A DNA stretch of 64,000 bases from Pseudomonadota bacterium (GCA_039033415.1 JBCCCR010000014.1:62001-126000); one strand, 5' to 3'. Positions 26,016 to 35,389 are shown, counted from the stretch's first letter. Numbers and translations: made by a program. Notes: generated from the sequence alone by a model not told the origin.

Positions 26016-28913
26016 ATGAGATCAGCAACCCCACGGACGGCGGTTGGACATCGCGTAAGCACAATCATCCTCAGCGCAGGCGCGCTGTTGAGCGGGACAG
26101 CACTCGCCGGCACTCCCGCAGCCCCCTGCAGCCCGGGCCTCGCTCCGCCCTCGCTGGAGGCCGGCGATCTGGGGCCGGCGCCGGGCGGCAACTTTGTTGA
26201 ACTGTGCTTTTCGGTTGTCAACGATCGGCCCCACAGCCGCAATGAGATCGCTTTTTCAAGTCTGGCGCTCCCGGCTGCCTCCGGGCTGACCGACACGAGC
26301 CGACTGGCGTTGACCGCCGGCGGTCGACAGGTGGCAGCCCAGTTTTCCATCCTCTCACGCTGGGGTGGACCGCTGGCTGACAACACTCGGCCGATTCGCT
26401 GGCTGCAGGTATCGCTGCCGGTCGCGCTGGCCGCGGACGCCCAGGCTGACTACCAGCTGCGAATTTACGACCAGCCCCCGCAAACCGCTGACCCGCTGGC
26501 GGTTACCCTGACGGACGAAAACCCACTCTGGCTGGTCGATACCGGCGTCGCGCGCTTCCGCGTCGATCCGGAAGACCCGGCCCTGCTCCAGGAGCTCTGG
26601 ACGGTGGCCGCTGGCAGCGCTGAACTGCTGGTGCGTGGCGGCGCGCAGGCGGGTCCACGGCTGGTATTCCTCGATGACCAGAACCAGTCGGTGGCGCTCG
26701 GGGCACAGCCGTTCAGCGCCGTGCCACTGCCGGGCGGAGTGTTTGCCGATGGGTTTGAGGACCCCGTGACGGGCATCGGCGGCGAAGCCAGCCTGGCCGC
26801 CGCCGTGGTTGACCCCGGCAGCTTTGAGATTCTCGAAGCGGGCCCGGTGAAGGTCACGGTGGCGGCCCGCGGTCACTTTGTCGACCCGGCCGGCAATAGC
26901 CTTTGCCAGCCCGACAACACAACCCCCTATGAAAGTCTGGGCTACAGCGTGGCGATGAGCTTTTTCCGCAACAGCCGAGACGTGGCGCTGGAGTTTGAGT
27001 TTCGCAACGAGTGCAGTGACGCCCAGTCGGGCCCCTGGACCGATCAGACACGCCGCGTCACCGAAGTGAGCTGGCAGTTTCCGCTGGTGGACCTCGCCGG
27101 CCAGACGGCGAGCTTTGGTGACGTCCTCGACGTGGGCAGCGGCCCGACCAGCTTGGCGCAGCTGCGCGGCGCTTTTGACGGCGGCGGCTGGCGGCGGCGA
27201 GCGCGGGCCAGCCGCAACGGTGCAATCGTCTCCGAGCCATCACGTTTTGCTCAGCCGCTGGTGGCGCGACTGTCCGCCGACTGGCTGCTTGGTCTGACCG
27301 CCGCATGGATGCGCTTTCGCGAACCCCAGTCACTGGAGGTTTCGGCCGAGGGGATCCGCGTTAACGTGGTTCATGGCGACCTGACGCTGGGCGAAGGAAA
27401 GGGAATCTGGAACCATGCGCTGCTGGCGGTTGACGCGCGCTCGAGCGAGCCGCTGGAAGACCAGCTTGCTGTGCTGCGCCAGCGACAGCTCGATTTCCTC
27501 GAGCGGGGCCTGCTGCCGCGCTTGCGGCTGGACCACCTTAACGCTGCCAGCGTTTTCCCGTCGCTGGGCACCGAGGCTCCCTCGGCGATCAAAACCGATT
27601 ACCTGGCCTGGATGAATCTGCTCCATGACCAGACCGCCGGCCTCGGCGGCCAGCATGAGCGTAACGCCACCTTCGGTTCCCAGCTATGGCCCGACACGGG
27701 CTCCTCCGATCCGTTCAACGTCGACGCCGGCGCGCCCAATAACGTCAGCTCGGGCATGAACTACTGGGACCCGGCCGGCAACGAGCTGCTGGAGTTTCTG
27801 CGCAGCGGTGAGCCGCGCTGGGCCTGGGACTTCGCGCTCGCCGGCTACCGCACACAGCTGCACGCCGCCTACCTGAACACCGGAAACAACAGCCACGGCA
27901 ATCGCGCCGGACTGGCGGTCACCTCGGGCGGACCGGGCTGCGAGCTATTTCAACCGCCGTGCGCGGCTGACGGCAGCGGCGGTGGCCAATGGCACCGGTC
28001 CGCCTTCGGCTCCGATGACTACACGTACGCCATGAGTGCCGAGCTCGGCTATACGCTGCGCCCCACCCTCGGCCTGCGAGAACGTTTTGCGCAGGCCGGA
28101 CGGACGGTGGTCGGCCGCTACGATCCGGCCATTCCAGAGGGCAACCGGGAAGCTTTTGTCAACGCGATCAACATCACCCGCCAGGTCATTCAGCATCTGG
28201 AGATGCTCGCCAACTGCGCGGAGTTTGTGCCCGGCCCCGAGGGCGTGAGCTGTGACCAGCGGCTCCGGGAGATTGTGGGCGAGCTGGCGAGAGACAACCT
28301 CGCGGCCGGCATCCTTTGCCAGGGCGAGGTGAATTTCGCCAGCGGCATAAACGGGGATATTCCCGGCCCGCCAGCGCCCCTGCCCGATCGTTGCTTCACG
28401 CCGCAGCAGTTTATGCAGAATGCGCTGATGCTGCCGTTCTTTCACCGCTATTTCTTTAACTACGGAGATCCGCCGCAGGGTTCGGTCGGGCGTGCCCTGG
28501 GCGAGGCGCCGCGCGTGCTGTACGAGCAGGGGCTGGCGCAGGAACCGGGTGGCGCGCTCGACGTCGCGGGCGACTGGGCCGCCGCCCTGGACTGTCAGCT
28601 CAGCGGTGACGGTCGCTCGGTCGTGAGCTGCCAGGCCTCACCGGATTCCGATCTGATGACGGCGATGTCCGCACACACCAAACCTCATACCGCCGCCATG
28701 CTGCTGCTGGGCCACGAGGTTAATCCCGGCATCAACCTTTGTACGGTTGCGCGGGCCGCGCTCGACAGCCCCGGCTTTGGCGGCCTTCCGACCGACGCCA
28801 ATGCCGGCTGGAACGGTGTGGGTCACTTCAACCAGGCGGGCTGGTGGAAAGGCAGTTCGCAGATGATGCAGTCGATGATTTTTGCCGTCGGGATCTACGA
28901 CACCTGCCCCTGA
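26016..28913 (+). CDS. Large exported protein with RIFT-barrel-like (PcRGLX/YetA-like) N-terminal domain
   Basis: A 965-residue protein with a signal peptide (STIILSAGALLSGTALAG). After the leader, residues about 55-155 have the layout of the RIFT-barrel domain of PcRGLX/YetA-like proteins: FSSLALPAASGLTDTS, then a basic-polar strand, then RPIRWLQVSLPV. That suggests a polysaccharide-lyase-like or glycan-acting protein, at low certainty. A mostly helical middle (TDYLAWMNLLHDQ, GMNYWDPAGNELLEFLRSGEPRWAWDFA, NTGNNSHGNRAG) resembles toroid-type lyase architecture. The protein contains an internal VFADGFED near residue 242, like the terminal VFRDGFE of the protein at the right edge. It is 56 bases after the peptidase gene with AAGGA ahead of the ATG. 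Catalytic residues cannot be named. Confidence 0.55.
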   Translation: MRSATPRTAVGHRVSTIILSAGALLSGTALAGTPAAPCSPGLAPPSLEAGDLGPAPGGNFVELCFSVVNDRPHSRNEIAFSSLALPAASGLTDTSRLALTAGGRQVAAQFSILSRWGGPLADNTRPIRWLQVSLPVALAADAQADYQLRIYDQPPQTADPLAVTLTDENPLWLVDTGVARFRVDPEDPALLQELWTVAAGSAELLVRGGAQAGPRLVFLDDQNQSVALGAQPFSAVPLPGGVFADGFEDPVTGIGGEASLAAAVVDPGSFEILEAGPVKVTVAARGHFVDPAGNSLCQPDNTTPYESLGYSVAMSFFRNSRDVALEFEFRNECSDAQSGPWTDQTRRVTEVSWQFPLVDLAGQTASFGDVLDVGSGPTSLAQLRGAFDGGGWRRRARASRNGAIVSEPSRFAQPLVARLSADWLLGLTAAWMRFREPQSLEVSAEGIRVNVVHGDLTLGEGKGIWNHALLAVDARSSEPLEDQLAVLRQRQLDFLERGLLPRLRLDHLNAASVFPSLGTEAPSAIKTDYLAWMNLLHDQTAGLGGQHERNATFGSQLWPDTGSSDPFNVDAGAPNNVSSGMNYWDPAGNELLEFLRSGEPRWAWDFALAGYRTQLHAAYLNTGNNSHGNRAGLAVTSGGPGCELFQPPCAADGSGGGQWHRSAFGSDDYTYAMSAELGYTLRPTLGLRERFAQAGRTVVGRYDPAIPEGNREAFVNAINITRQVIQHLEMLANCAEFVPGPEGVSCDQRLREIVGELARDNLAAGILCQGEVNFASGINGDIPGPPAPLPDRCFTPQQFMQNALMLPFFHRYFFNYGDPPQGSVGRALGEAPRVLYEQGLAQEPGGALDVAGDWAAALDCQLSGDGRSVVSCQASPDSDLMTAMSAHTKPHTAAMLLLGHEVNPGINLCTVARAALDSPGFGGLPTDANAGWNGVGHFNQAGWWKGSSQMMQSMIFAVGIYDTCP

Positions 28914-28936
28914 TCTCGTCAGCCGGGTGCTTTTTG

Positions 28937-28966
28937 TGGCGGGCTCCGGCCACACGAAGCCCGCCA
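28937..28966. other. Hairpin downstream of the RIFT-barrel gene
   Basis: GGCGGGCT and AGCCCGCC form an 8-bp stem around a 12-base loop, extended by one T-A pair. The flanks are T-rich on the left and A-rich on the right, so neither strand has a 3' T-run. Plausibly a Rho-assisted pause site; the rest of the 146-base gap shows only an AAGGAG at 29034-29039. Confidence 0.3.
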
Positions 28967-29059
28967 AAACCTGCTTAGGACAGTATTCCCGAAAGCGAAG
29001 CTTTTCTGTCATGCTTATAATTACGCCTTCTGCAAGGAGACAACCGCCGGATTGCGGAC

Positions 29060-30058
29060 GTGAAAGGAGTCGTCATTTTGCTCGTTTTGCTGCTCGGGGC
29101 CTGGATGGCCGGCGCCGAGTACGTCTGGCTGTGCAAGGTAAAGAACCACTGCGACGGCACGCCGCTGGCCGCGCAGCCCCCGCTCAACGCCGACCCCTTA
29201 CCGGCTGAACCGGTGGACGCCAGGTCCAGCGCCGCGGCGGAGCCCGTCCCGGCACCGGAGGCCGCGATCAGTGATGATCGGGCGGGTATGACCGCATCGA
29301 CCGCCGCCGTCCCCAACGGCGAGCAGGCACCGCCTCGCGTCGCGCCACGAGCGGCGCCGACGGTCATCAGCCTTGCCAGCGGGGCTTCGCTGACCACACG
29401 GCCACTCGGCTTTGAGCCGGACGTGTGGGACCTCAGCGGCACCGAGGGTGGCACTGCGTACGTCGGCGAGCTGGCCGAATTTCTGAACAGCTCACCAGCG
29501 ATCGACGTAACGCTGAACGGTGAGTATTTTGTGTTCGAGTCAACGCCGGCCGCGGCAGACAATCTTGGCCAGGCGAGAGCCGCAGCGCTGAAGAGCGCCC
29601 TGGTGGAAGCCGGCATAGCCGCGTCACGCATTTCGATCGACTCAGCCCTGCTGCTGGACCGGAGTCGTAAACCGGGCTTTACCGTTGCGACCGAAGATTT
29701 CAGCGACCTGGTTGCGAGCCGCACCGTGTTCTTTGCTCCGGCGGCGATCACGGCCAGCACAGACCCAGAGCTACGCAGCTACGTTCGAGAGGTGAGCGGA
29801 TTCCTGCAGCGCCATCGTGGCGCCAGTCTGCGGGTGATCGGGCATACGGATAATACCGGCGAGGCGGGGGTCAACGAAACGCTGGGGCTCAGCCGGGCTC
29901 GCCACGTGGCGGAGCTGTTGGGCGAACTGGGCCTGCCCTCGACGCGCGTGCGTATCGGCTCCCGGGGTCAGAACGAACCGGTCGCAGACAACAATACAGA
30001 AGCTGGCCGCGCGGCAAACCGCCGCGTTGAGGTCCAGCTGGATTTGGGACGACGATAA
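29060..30058 (+). CDS. Tandem OmpA-like domain membrane protein
   Basis: A 332-residue protein with an N-terminal membrane helix (GVVILLVLLLGAWMAGAEYVW), an Ala/Pro-rich spacer to about residue 110, a degenerate OmpA-like domain (VGELAEFLNSSPAIDVTLNGE), and a complete OmpA domain. The latter has the peptidoglycan-binding signature LRVIGHTDNTGEAGVNETLGLSRARHVAELL and ends ANRRVEVQL, shown in parts. It should anchor the inner membrane to the wall, as other OmpA/MotB-like proteins do. The GTG at 29060 is the best in-frame start by the usual codons, although the only good ribosome site (AAGGAG, 29034-29039) lies 20 bases upstream and would suit a non-standard ATT at 29051. It pairs with the next gene (2-base gap). 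Confidence 0.82.
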   Translation: MKGVVILLVLLLGAWMAGAEYVWLCKVKNHCDGTPLAAQPPLNADPLPAEPVDARSSAAAEPVPAPEAAISDDRAGMTASTAAVPNGEQAPPRVAPRAAPTVISLASGASLTTRPLGFEPDVWDLSGTEGGTAYVGELAEFLNSSPAIDVTLNGEYFVFESTPAAADNLGQARAAALKSALVEAGIAASRISIDSALLLDRSRKPGFTVATEDFSDLVASRTVFFAPAAITASTDPELRSYVREVSGFLQRHRGASLRVIGHTDNTGEAGVNETLGLSRARHVAELLGELGLPSTRVRIGSRGQNEPVADNNTEAGRAANRRVEVQLDLGRR

Positions 30059-30060
30059 GA

Positions 30061-30441
30061 ATGGCCAATGACGCGTTGATACTGCTAGTGATCATGCTGG
30101 GCTGCATCGGCCTGGCGGCCCTGATTTGCTGGTTCACCTGGGGCCGCGCGAGTACCTTTCTCAACAACGAGCTGAGCACGCTGCGCATGGCCACGGATCG
30201 GGAGCTGGAAGACCTGGTCCACCAGGTTGAGGTTCTTGAGTCACGGCAGCAGGAAGATCAGGCCACCGCTACCGGGGCCATCTCCGAACGCGATGAGCTG
30301 GAGACCCGAGTCAAGCGGCTCACCCAGGAGCTGGAGGATGCAACCGGCCAGCTGGCCAACGCCAGCGCCGAACTGGTCAATCAGAAGCTGGCGGCCGAGA
30401 CGGCGCAGCAGGAGCTTGCCAGACTCAAGGGCGGCGGGTAG
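30061..30441 (+). CDS. Small membrane protein with coiled coil
   Basis: A 126-residue protein with one N-terminal helix (ALILLVIMLGCIGLAALICWFTW) and an almost uninterrupted coiled coil from about residue 45 (ELEDLVHQVEVLES, TRVKRLTQELEDATGQLANA). It starts two bases after the OmpA-like gene, so the pair is surely an operon and may form a complex linking the membrane to the wall. No family is recognised. LemA-like and cell-division helix proteins were considered but no motif supports them. Confidence 0.75.
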   Translation: MANDALILLVIMLGCIGLAALICWFTWGRASTFLNNELSTLRMATDRELEDLVHQVEVLESRQQEDQATATGAISERDELETRVKRLTQELEDATGQLANASAELVNQKLAAETAQQELARLKGGG

Positions 30442-30468
30442 CGCGCAAGCCTGCCAGAGACCGTGTCG

Positions 30469-32010
30469 TCAGCGGTCTCCCGGCCTCGCCAGCGGCGGCG
30501 CCGTCACCGGATGCCCAGCCGGCCAGGGACGCTCGGGCGACTGACCCGACCGATATTGCTCCAGCGAAGCCCGCAGCACGGCAATTTCATCCTCGGCCAA
30601 GCCGTCCCGCAGCGCGAGAAACAGCGCTTCCTGCTGATAGGCCACGGCGGCCTCAGCCGATCCGCTCGCCATCTCGAGCATCGCCAGCGTGCTGGTGATT
30701 TCCAGGTCAGCCTGGCGAGCATAAAGCTGGCGCAGCGCGCCGAGCACCGGCCCGGCCAGCGCCGGTGGGCTGCCGTCGCAGCCGGCCACAATTCGCGCCA
30801 GCACCAGCAGTAGATCGGTTCGCGCGTTGCTGCGCAGTCGCTGGTCCAGCAGCTGGGCCGCGGCGGCGCAGTCTCCCGCTTCGGCCCGGCTCACCGCAAG
30901 CCGCAGCGCCACCACCGGGTCCGCGGGCCGTTGCTGCGACAGCAGCTCCAGCTGGCCCGCCGCCTCGGCAAACTGGCCTTGGCGCATCTGCGCATTGGCC
31001 AGCAGCAGCCGCGCGTCGCTGAGCTCGGGATCCAGTTCCAGGGCACGCGCATAAAGCGACGCCGCGGCCTGCCAATCCCCCGTCATTTCGAGCAGCACGC
31101 CGCGCTGCTCCAGCGCCAGCGGATAGTCCGGCCGTGCCGCCAGCGCCGCTTCCGCGGCCTGCATCGCCGGCGCAAGCTGCCCGTCCACCTCCAGCAGGCG
31201 GGCCAGCGTGACCTGCACGTTTGGGTTGTCCGGCGCAATGTCCCGCGCCGTTTGCAGATAACGGATTCCCTGGGCCAGGTCCCCGGCTTCCGCCGCGGCG
31301 ACGCCCAGCGACATGAAATAATTGAAGCTCCGCGAGTTAGACATCAGACGCTCGTTGAGCGGGTCGAGGAGCACCACGTCGCGCGTTCCCCGCTGGGACA
31401 GCAGCTCGGCGGCGCGATCGGCATTCCCGCTGGCGCGATAGGCCATGGCCAGCGGCGTTCGCAGCGCGCTGGCGGTGGGTTGCAGCGACAGCGCCTCCTC
31501 CAGGTAGCGCACCGCAGCGTCGAAATCGCGGTCCGCCAGAAGGATCTGACCGAGCTCCGCGTGGGCAGCGGCCAGGCGCGGGCTGGCAACGGTCACCGCT
31601 TCGAGGATCTTCCGGGCCCGCCGGCTGTCCCCCTGCGCCACGTGAGCCTGGGCCAGCCTCACACGCGCCGGAGCGTAGTCGGGATTCACCTCAAGACTCT
31701 GCAAGAATGCCGTCTCGGCGTCGGCAAAACGTCCTTCCCGCGCCGCCTGCATTCCGAGATAGTAAGGCCAGCGGGCGTCGGCGGGCGCCAGATCTCGCGC
31801 CGTTTCGAAAGCCTGCCGGGCGGGCCGTAGAAAATCGTTGGCCTGGTAAACCATGCCCAGCTCGCCATACGCGGAGGCACTGTCAGACGCTGACGCCTCA
31901 AAACGCTCCCGGGCCTGCGTCAGCAGCTCGCGCATGTGCGGTGGATGCCCGGCCGGGTCTGGATGATCAACGCTGGCCAGTGTGGCCAGCAGGATTACAA
32001 GCGGAATCAT
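30469..32010 (-). CDS. Exported TPR-repeat protein
   Basis: A 513-residue protein with a short signal peptide (IPLVILLATLASVDHP). About ten tetratricopeptide repeats follow, with the typical W/L-G-Y-A-F-A-P spacing: ASAYGELGMVYQANDFLRPA, RLAQAHVAQGDSRRARKILE, ERGVLLEMTGDWQAAASLYA. TPRs are binding scaffolds; nothing identifies the partner. It is convergent with the coiled-coil gene, and the preceding DUF1508 gene on the same strand is separated by a strong hairpin, so it probably has its own promoter. Confidence 0.85.
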   Translation of the reverse strand: MIPLVILLATLASVDHPDPAGHPPHMRELLTQARERFEASASDSASAYGELGMVYQANDFLRPARQAFETARDLAPADARWPYYLGMQAAREGRFADAETAFLQSLEVNPDYAPARVRLAQAHVAQGDSRRARKILEAVTVASPRLAAAHAELGQILLADRDFDAAVRYLEEALSLQPTASALRTPLAMAYRASGNADRAAELLSQRGTRDVVLLDPLNERLMSNSRSFNYFMSLGVAAAEAGDLAQGIRYLQTARDIAPDNPNVQVTLARLLEVDGQLAPAMQAAEAALAARPDYPLALEQRGVLLEMTGDWQAAASLYARALELDPELSDARLLLANAQMRQGQFAEAAGQLELLSQQRPADPVVALRLAVSRAEAGDCAAAAQLLDQRLRSNARTDLLLVLARIVAGCDGSPPALAGPVLGALRQLYARQADLEITSTLAMLEMASGSAEAAVAYQQEALFLALRDGLAEDEIAVLRASLEQYRSGQSPERPWPAGHPVTAPPLARPGDR

Positions 32011-32106
32011 GCGATCTTAGGAAGGCGGCCGTTGCCGAAAAGGCGGCCGGGTTGGCGGCGATCCAAACGGTTTGGCCGGTCAAAGGACCAGGCCGACCAG
32101 GAAACG

Positions 32107-32133
32107 CTGGCCGGGTCGGTCCGACCCGGCCAG
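32107..32133. terminator. Perfect 13-bp inverted repeat after the DUF1508 gene
   Basis: CTGGCCGGGTCGG and CCGACCCGGCCAG flank a single T, giving an 11-bp stem with a 5-base loop in practice. It lies just past the stop of the DUF1508 gene. On the plus strand it is followed by GTTTTC, on the minus by CGTTTCC, so termination strength is moderate. Confidence 0.55.
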
Positions 32134-32137
32134 GTTT

Positions 32138-32476
32138 TCAACCGTCGGTCAGGTCGTCGACGCGATCGGCGGTGCCGTTACGCTTGACGGATGCCATCCC
32201 CTTGGCACAGGACTGGTTTGACGCATACATCTGACTACGCCCGATCTCCTGATGATTACCCGCCTTGATAATGAAATACTTCTTGCCGTTTTTGGCTTCG
32301 CGAACTTCGTAACGGCTGTCGGCTCCGCAATTTTTCTGAACCGAAGCCACGCCGTTCAGCGCTGCTTTCTTCGACGTATACCCCTCACTGGAAATGATGC
32401 ACTCACCATTGCCGGCCTTCAAACGAAAATAATACTGCTTGTTCTTGCCTTGGAAGACTTCGAATTTGCCTGCCAT
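32138..32476 (-). CDS. Tandem DUF1508 (YegP-like) protein
   Basis: A 112-residue protein made of two DUF1508 repeats: KFEVFQGKNKQYYFRLKAGNGECIISSEGY (first half, cited in part) and YEVREAKNGKKYFIIKAGNHQEIGRSQMY. Members such as E. coli YegP are small cytoplasmic proteins of unknown function, sometimes abundant in stationary phase. A strong ribosome site (AAGGAGAGG) precedes the ATG at 32476, suggesting high expression. The 295-base gap to the divergent VOC gene shows no further gene; AT-rich segments around 32630-32700 may hold promoters. Confidence 0.9.
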   Translation of the reverse strand: MAGKFEVFQGKNKQYYFRLKAGNGECIISSEGYTSKKAALNGVASVQKNCGADSRYEVREAKNGKKYFIIKAGNHQEIGRSQMYASNQSCAKGMASVKRNGTADRVDDLTDG

Positions 32477-32771
32477 AAGGTCCTCTCCTTAAAATTTCTA
32501 ACTCCCACGAAATTGAGCAGGGCCGGGATACGGGCAGCCGAGGATGCGCCGAGAAACCCGGATCGATTGCCGAACGGTCGACCATCCATCGCGTAACCCC
32601 TCGTTGGCAACCTTAACATCGCACTTGCCTTTGGCAAAGAAAATTGAAAGCAATACACTCGTTCAGGTCACGATTGTTGACGTATCCCCGATTCGCCGAA
32701 AAAAAGTGGCCTTCAGGAGGCTTCTCAATGACGCCAGCCGACCTTCCCACTGCACCAAAAAGAGATCGCTT

Positions 32772-33185
32772 ATGACCTCCCAACCCTCCCTACTCGACCC
32801 GCCCACAGCCCAGGATGTATCGGTGTTTGTTCCTAGTCGGGATTTTGACTTGTCCCTGGATTTTTACCGGCAGCTGGGATGGCATATGAACTGGCGGGCG
32901 GAGGGGCTGGCTGAGCTCGAGCTTGCCGGCAACCGGTTTCTGCTGCAGGACTTCTATGCCAAAAAGTGGGCCCAGAACTTCATGTTCTATATCCGGGTGG
33001 ACAGCGCTGAAGCCTGGTTTCATCACGCGACCAAGGTCGTCGAAGGCGGTCGCTTCGGTGACGCTCGAACCGCGCCTCCTAAGCGTCAAAGCCACGGTGA
33101 CATCGTCACCTACGTCTGGGATCCCTGCGGCGTCCTGCTGCATTTCGCCGAGGCTACCGACGAACCAGCCGAAGCCGGGAATTGA
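32772..33185 (+). CDS. VOC (glyoxalase/bleomycin-resistance-like) family protein
   Basis: A 137-residue single-unit VOC protein. It has the beta-alpha-beta-beta-beta layout: VSVFVPSRDFDLSLDFYRQLGW, then LELAGNRFLLQDFYAKKW, then VDSAEAWFHHATKV, and the C-terminal strand TYVWDPCGVLLHFAEA. The D-P-x-G-x-x-L/W-x-F end is typical. Most single-domain members of this group bind a small ligand or act as antibiotic-resistance-like proteins; metal ligands are not all evident, so enzymatic activity is doubtful. Start ATG 32772 chosen because upstream in-frame sequence to 32544 does not look coding. Confidence 0.8.
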   Translation: MTSQPSLLDPPTAQDVSVFVPSRDFDLSLDFYRQLGWHMNWRAEGLAELELAGNRFLLQDFYAKKWAQNFMFYIRVDSAEAWFHHATKVVEGGRFGDARTAPPKRQSHGDIVTYVWDPCGVLLHFAEATDEPAEAGN

Positions 33186-33217
33186 CTGGCTTCTAGAAAC
33201 GCAAGGACTAACCCTCG

Positions 33218-35389
33218 CTAGAACAGGTCCTGCGGATCAACGTCAACCGACCACCGGACCCGTCGAGCCTGCGGCAGCTCGGCGATCGCCGGCAGGCACC
33301 GGTCCAGCAGACCATGTAGCGGCTTGCGCCGGCGGGAGCTCAGCAGCACCTGCAGGTGATAGTGTCCTGCCCGCCGCTCCATCGGCGAGGGCAGCGGCCC
33401 AAGCAGCTCCACCTCGGCGGGGCCGCCCAGCCGAGCCATGGCCGCCGTCACAAAATTTTCCGCCAGCGATCGCTGCGGCGCGTTTGCCCGCAGCACCGCA
33501 AGAAACCCGGCTGGCGGATAGGCCGCCGCTTCGCGTTCCGTCATGAGGTCACGAGCGTACGCCAGGTAACCACGCTCGAGGATACCGGCGAACATGGGGT
33601 GGTCCGGCTGGTGCGTCTGAATCAGCACCCGGCCCGGCTTGTCAGCACGCCCAGCACGACCCGACACCTGAACCATCAGCTGCGCGGCCCGCTCGGCGGC
33701 TCGAAAATCGGCGCTGAACAGCGCGTGGTCGATGTTGAGCACCACCACCAGCGTCACATTCGGAAAATCATGCCCTTTGGCCAGCATCTGGGTGCCAACC
33801 AAAATGCCCGAATCGCCCGTGCCGATCTCCTCCAGCAGCTGCAGCAGGCGGCGCCGGCTGCGCACCGAATCCCGGTCGACACGCCAGATTCGACGGCCTG
33901 GAAATTCGTCAGAAAGCGTTTGTTCAACCCGCTGGGTCCCTAGACCCAACGGCACCAGCCGGGTCGAACGGCACTCGGGGCAGGCGGTGGGTGCGCGCTG
34001 ACTATAGCCGCAGTGATGGCAACGCAGCTGCCCGACGGCCCGATGCAGCGTCAGCCGGCTATCGCAGCTAGGACACTCCGCCACCCAGCCGCAGGCGTCA
34101 CACAGTAGCGTCGGAGCGAAGCCGCGCCGATTCAGAAAGACCAAGGCCTGTTCGTCCTTCGCCAACACTTCATGCAGCGCCTCGCGGGCGGCCGGTGTGA
34201 GCGCGCCGTCGGACCCGCAACCCCGGCTGTCGATCAATTCGACCGACGGCAGCGTCGCCGCTCCAGGGCGCTGATCAAGGCGGTGGTACCGATAGCGATC
34301 GCTCCAGGCATTATTGAGACTCTCCAGCGAAGGCGTTGCGCTGCCCAGGATGACCGGCACAGCCAGCTCGCGGGCCCGCTGCACCGCCACGTCCCGGGCC
34401 GAATAGCGAAACCCCTCGTGCTGCTTCAGCGACAGGTCATGCTCCTCATCGACGACCAGCAGCCCCGCCCGGGGCAACGGACAGAAGACGGCAGAGCGCG
34501 TCCCGATGATGACCTGCGCGTCACCGTCGGCAGCTCGCTGCCAGCTGCGCGCGCGCTCTCGATCACCCAGGCCGGAATGAAGCACGGCCACGGTGCTGCC
34601 CAGACGCTCCAGGAACCGTCGCGCGAGCTGCGGCGTCAACCCGATCTCCGGCACCACCACCAGGCACTGGCGACCGGCCGCGGCCACCTCGGCAATCAGC
34701 TCGAGGTAAACCTCGGTTTTGCCGCTGCCGGTAACGCCATAGAGGAGGTGCGCGGCAAAGCCGCTCGCTTCCCGGATGCGGTTGACGCAGTCGAGCTGGG
34801 CCGGGGTCAGCTCAGGACCGCAGCTCACCGTCAACGTCGACCCGACCGCTTGCTGGGTGACGCGTTCGCTGGTCAACAGCGTGCGGATGACCGCGGAACT
34901 GATGCCAGCTTCCTGCAGTCGCGAGCGCGCCATCGGCCGCCGTGAAAGCATGCTCAACGCCTGCTGCTGGCGTTCGCCCCGGACCTGCCCGGCGTCGAGC
35001 GCCATGCGGCCGCTGGGCGTCAACACCAGCTCCGTTTCCGGCGCCGCTGGATTGTCCCAGGCTTTGGGCAGCATCGTGTTCAGCACCTCACCCAGCGGGT
35101 GGTGGTAATAGCGGCTGCACCAGCGGGCCAGCGCCAGCTGCTCAGCGTCGAGTGCAGGCGTCGGCCAGCAGCGGGTGACGGGCTTCAATCGGGCCGTATC
35201 GAACTGCCCTTCACCGGCGCCGAGCACCACCGCCTTGAGCTGACGGCGGGCAAACGGCACCTCCACCAGCATGCCGGGCACGGGCGGCTCGTCGAAGGGC
35301 CACAGATAATCAAAGCTGCGCGACAGCGGAACCGGTACGGCAACCTGACAGGTGGATAGAGGTGCTTGGCTGATGGCGCGGGCCGTCAA
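33218..35389 (-). CDS. priA: Primosomal protein N' (replication restart helicase)
   Basis: PriA reloads the replisome at stalled forks. The 723 residues contain an N-terminal DNA-binding domain, the helicase P-loop YGVTGSGKTEVYLEL (near residue 218), Walker B VVDEEHD (near 315), and a zinc-binding insertion with eight Cys (CDACGW, CPSCDS, CHHCGY, CPECRS; near residues 430-465). Helicase motifs V-VI (VGTQMLAKGHDFPNV, QVSGRAGRADKPG) are intact. Length is typical. Confidence 0.97.
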   Translation of the reverse strand: MTARAISQAPLSTCQVAVPVPLSRSFDYLWPFDEPPVPGMLVEVPFARRQLKAVVLGAGEGQFDTARLKPVTRCWPTPALDAEQLALARWCSRYYHHPLGEVLNTMLPKAWDNPAAPETELVLTPSGRMALDAGQVRGERQQQALSMLSRRPMARSRLQEAGISSAVIRTLLTSERVTQQAVGSTLTVSCGPELTPAQLDCVNRIREASGFAAHLLYGVTGSGKTEVYLELIAEVAAAGRQCLVVVPEIGLTPQLARRFLERLGSTVAVLHSGLGDRERARSWQRAADGDAQVIIGTRSAVFCPLPRAGLLVVDEEHDLSLKQHEGFRYSARDVAVQRARELAVPVILGSATPSLESLNNAWSDRYRYHRLDQRPGAATLPSVELIDSRGCGSDGALTPAAREALHEVLAKDEQALVFLNRRGFAPTLLCDACGWVAECPSCDSRLTLHRAVGQLRCHHCGYSQRAPTACPECRSTRLVPLGLGTQRVEQTLSDEFPGRRIWRVDRDSVRSRRRLLQLLEEIGTGDSGILVGTQMLAKGHDFPNVTLVVVLNIDHALFSADFRAAERAAQLMVQVSGRAGRADKPGRVLIQTHQPDHPMFAGILERGYLAYARDLMTEREAAAYPPAGFLAVLRANAPQRSLAENFVTAAMARLGGPAEVELLGPLPSPMERRAGHYHLQVLLSSRRRKPLHGLLDRCLPAIAELPQARRVRWSVDVDPQDLF

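Noticed and set aside
32544-32771. N-terminal extension of the VOC protein
   Set aside because: Residue composition is unlike the family and the region lies in the divergent promoter gap.
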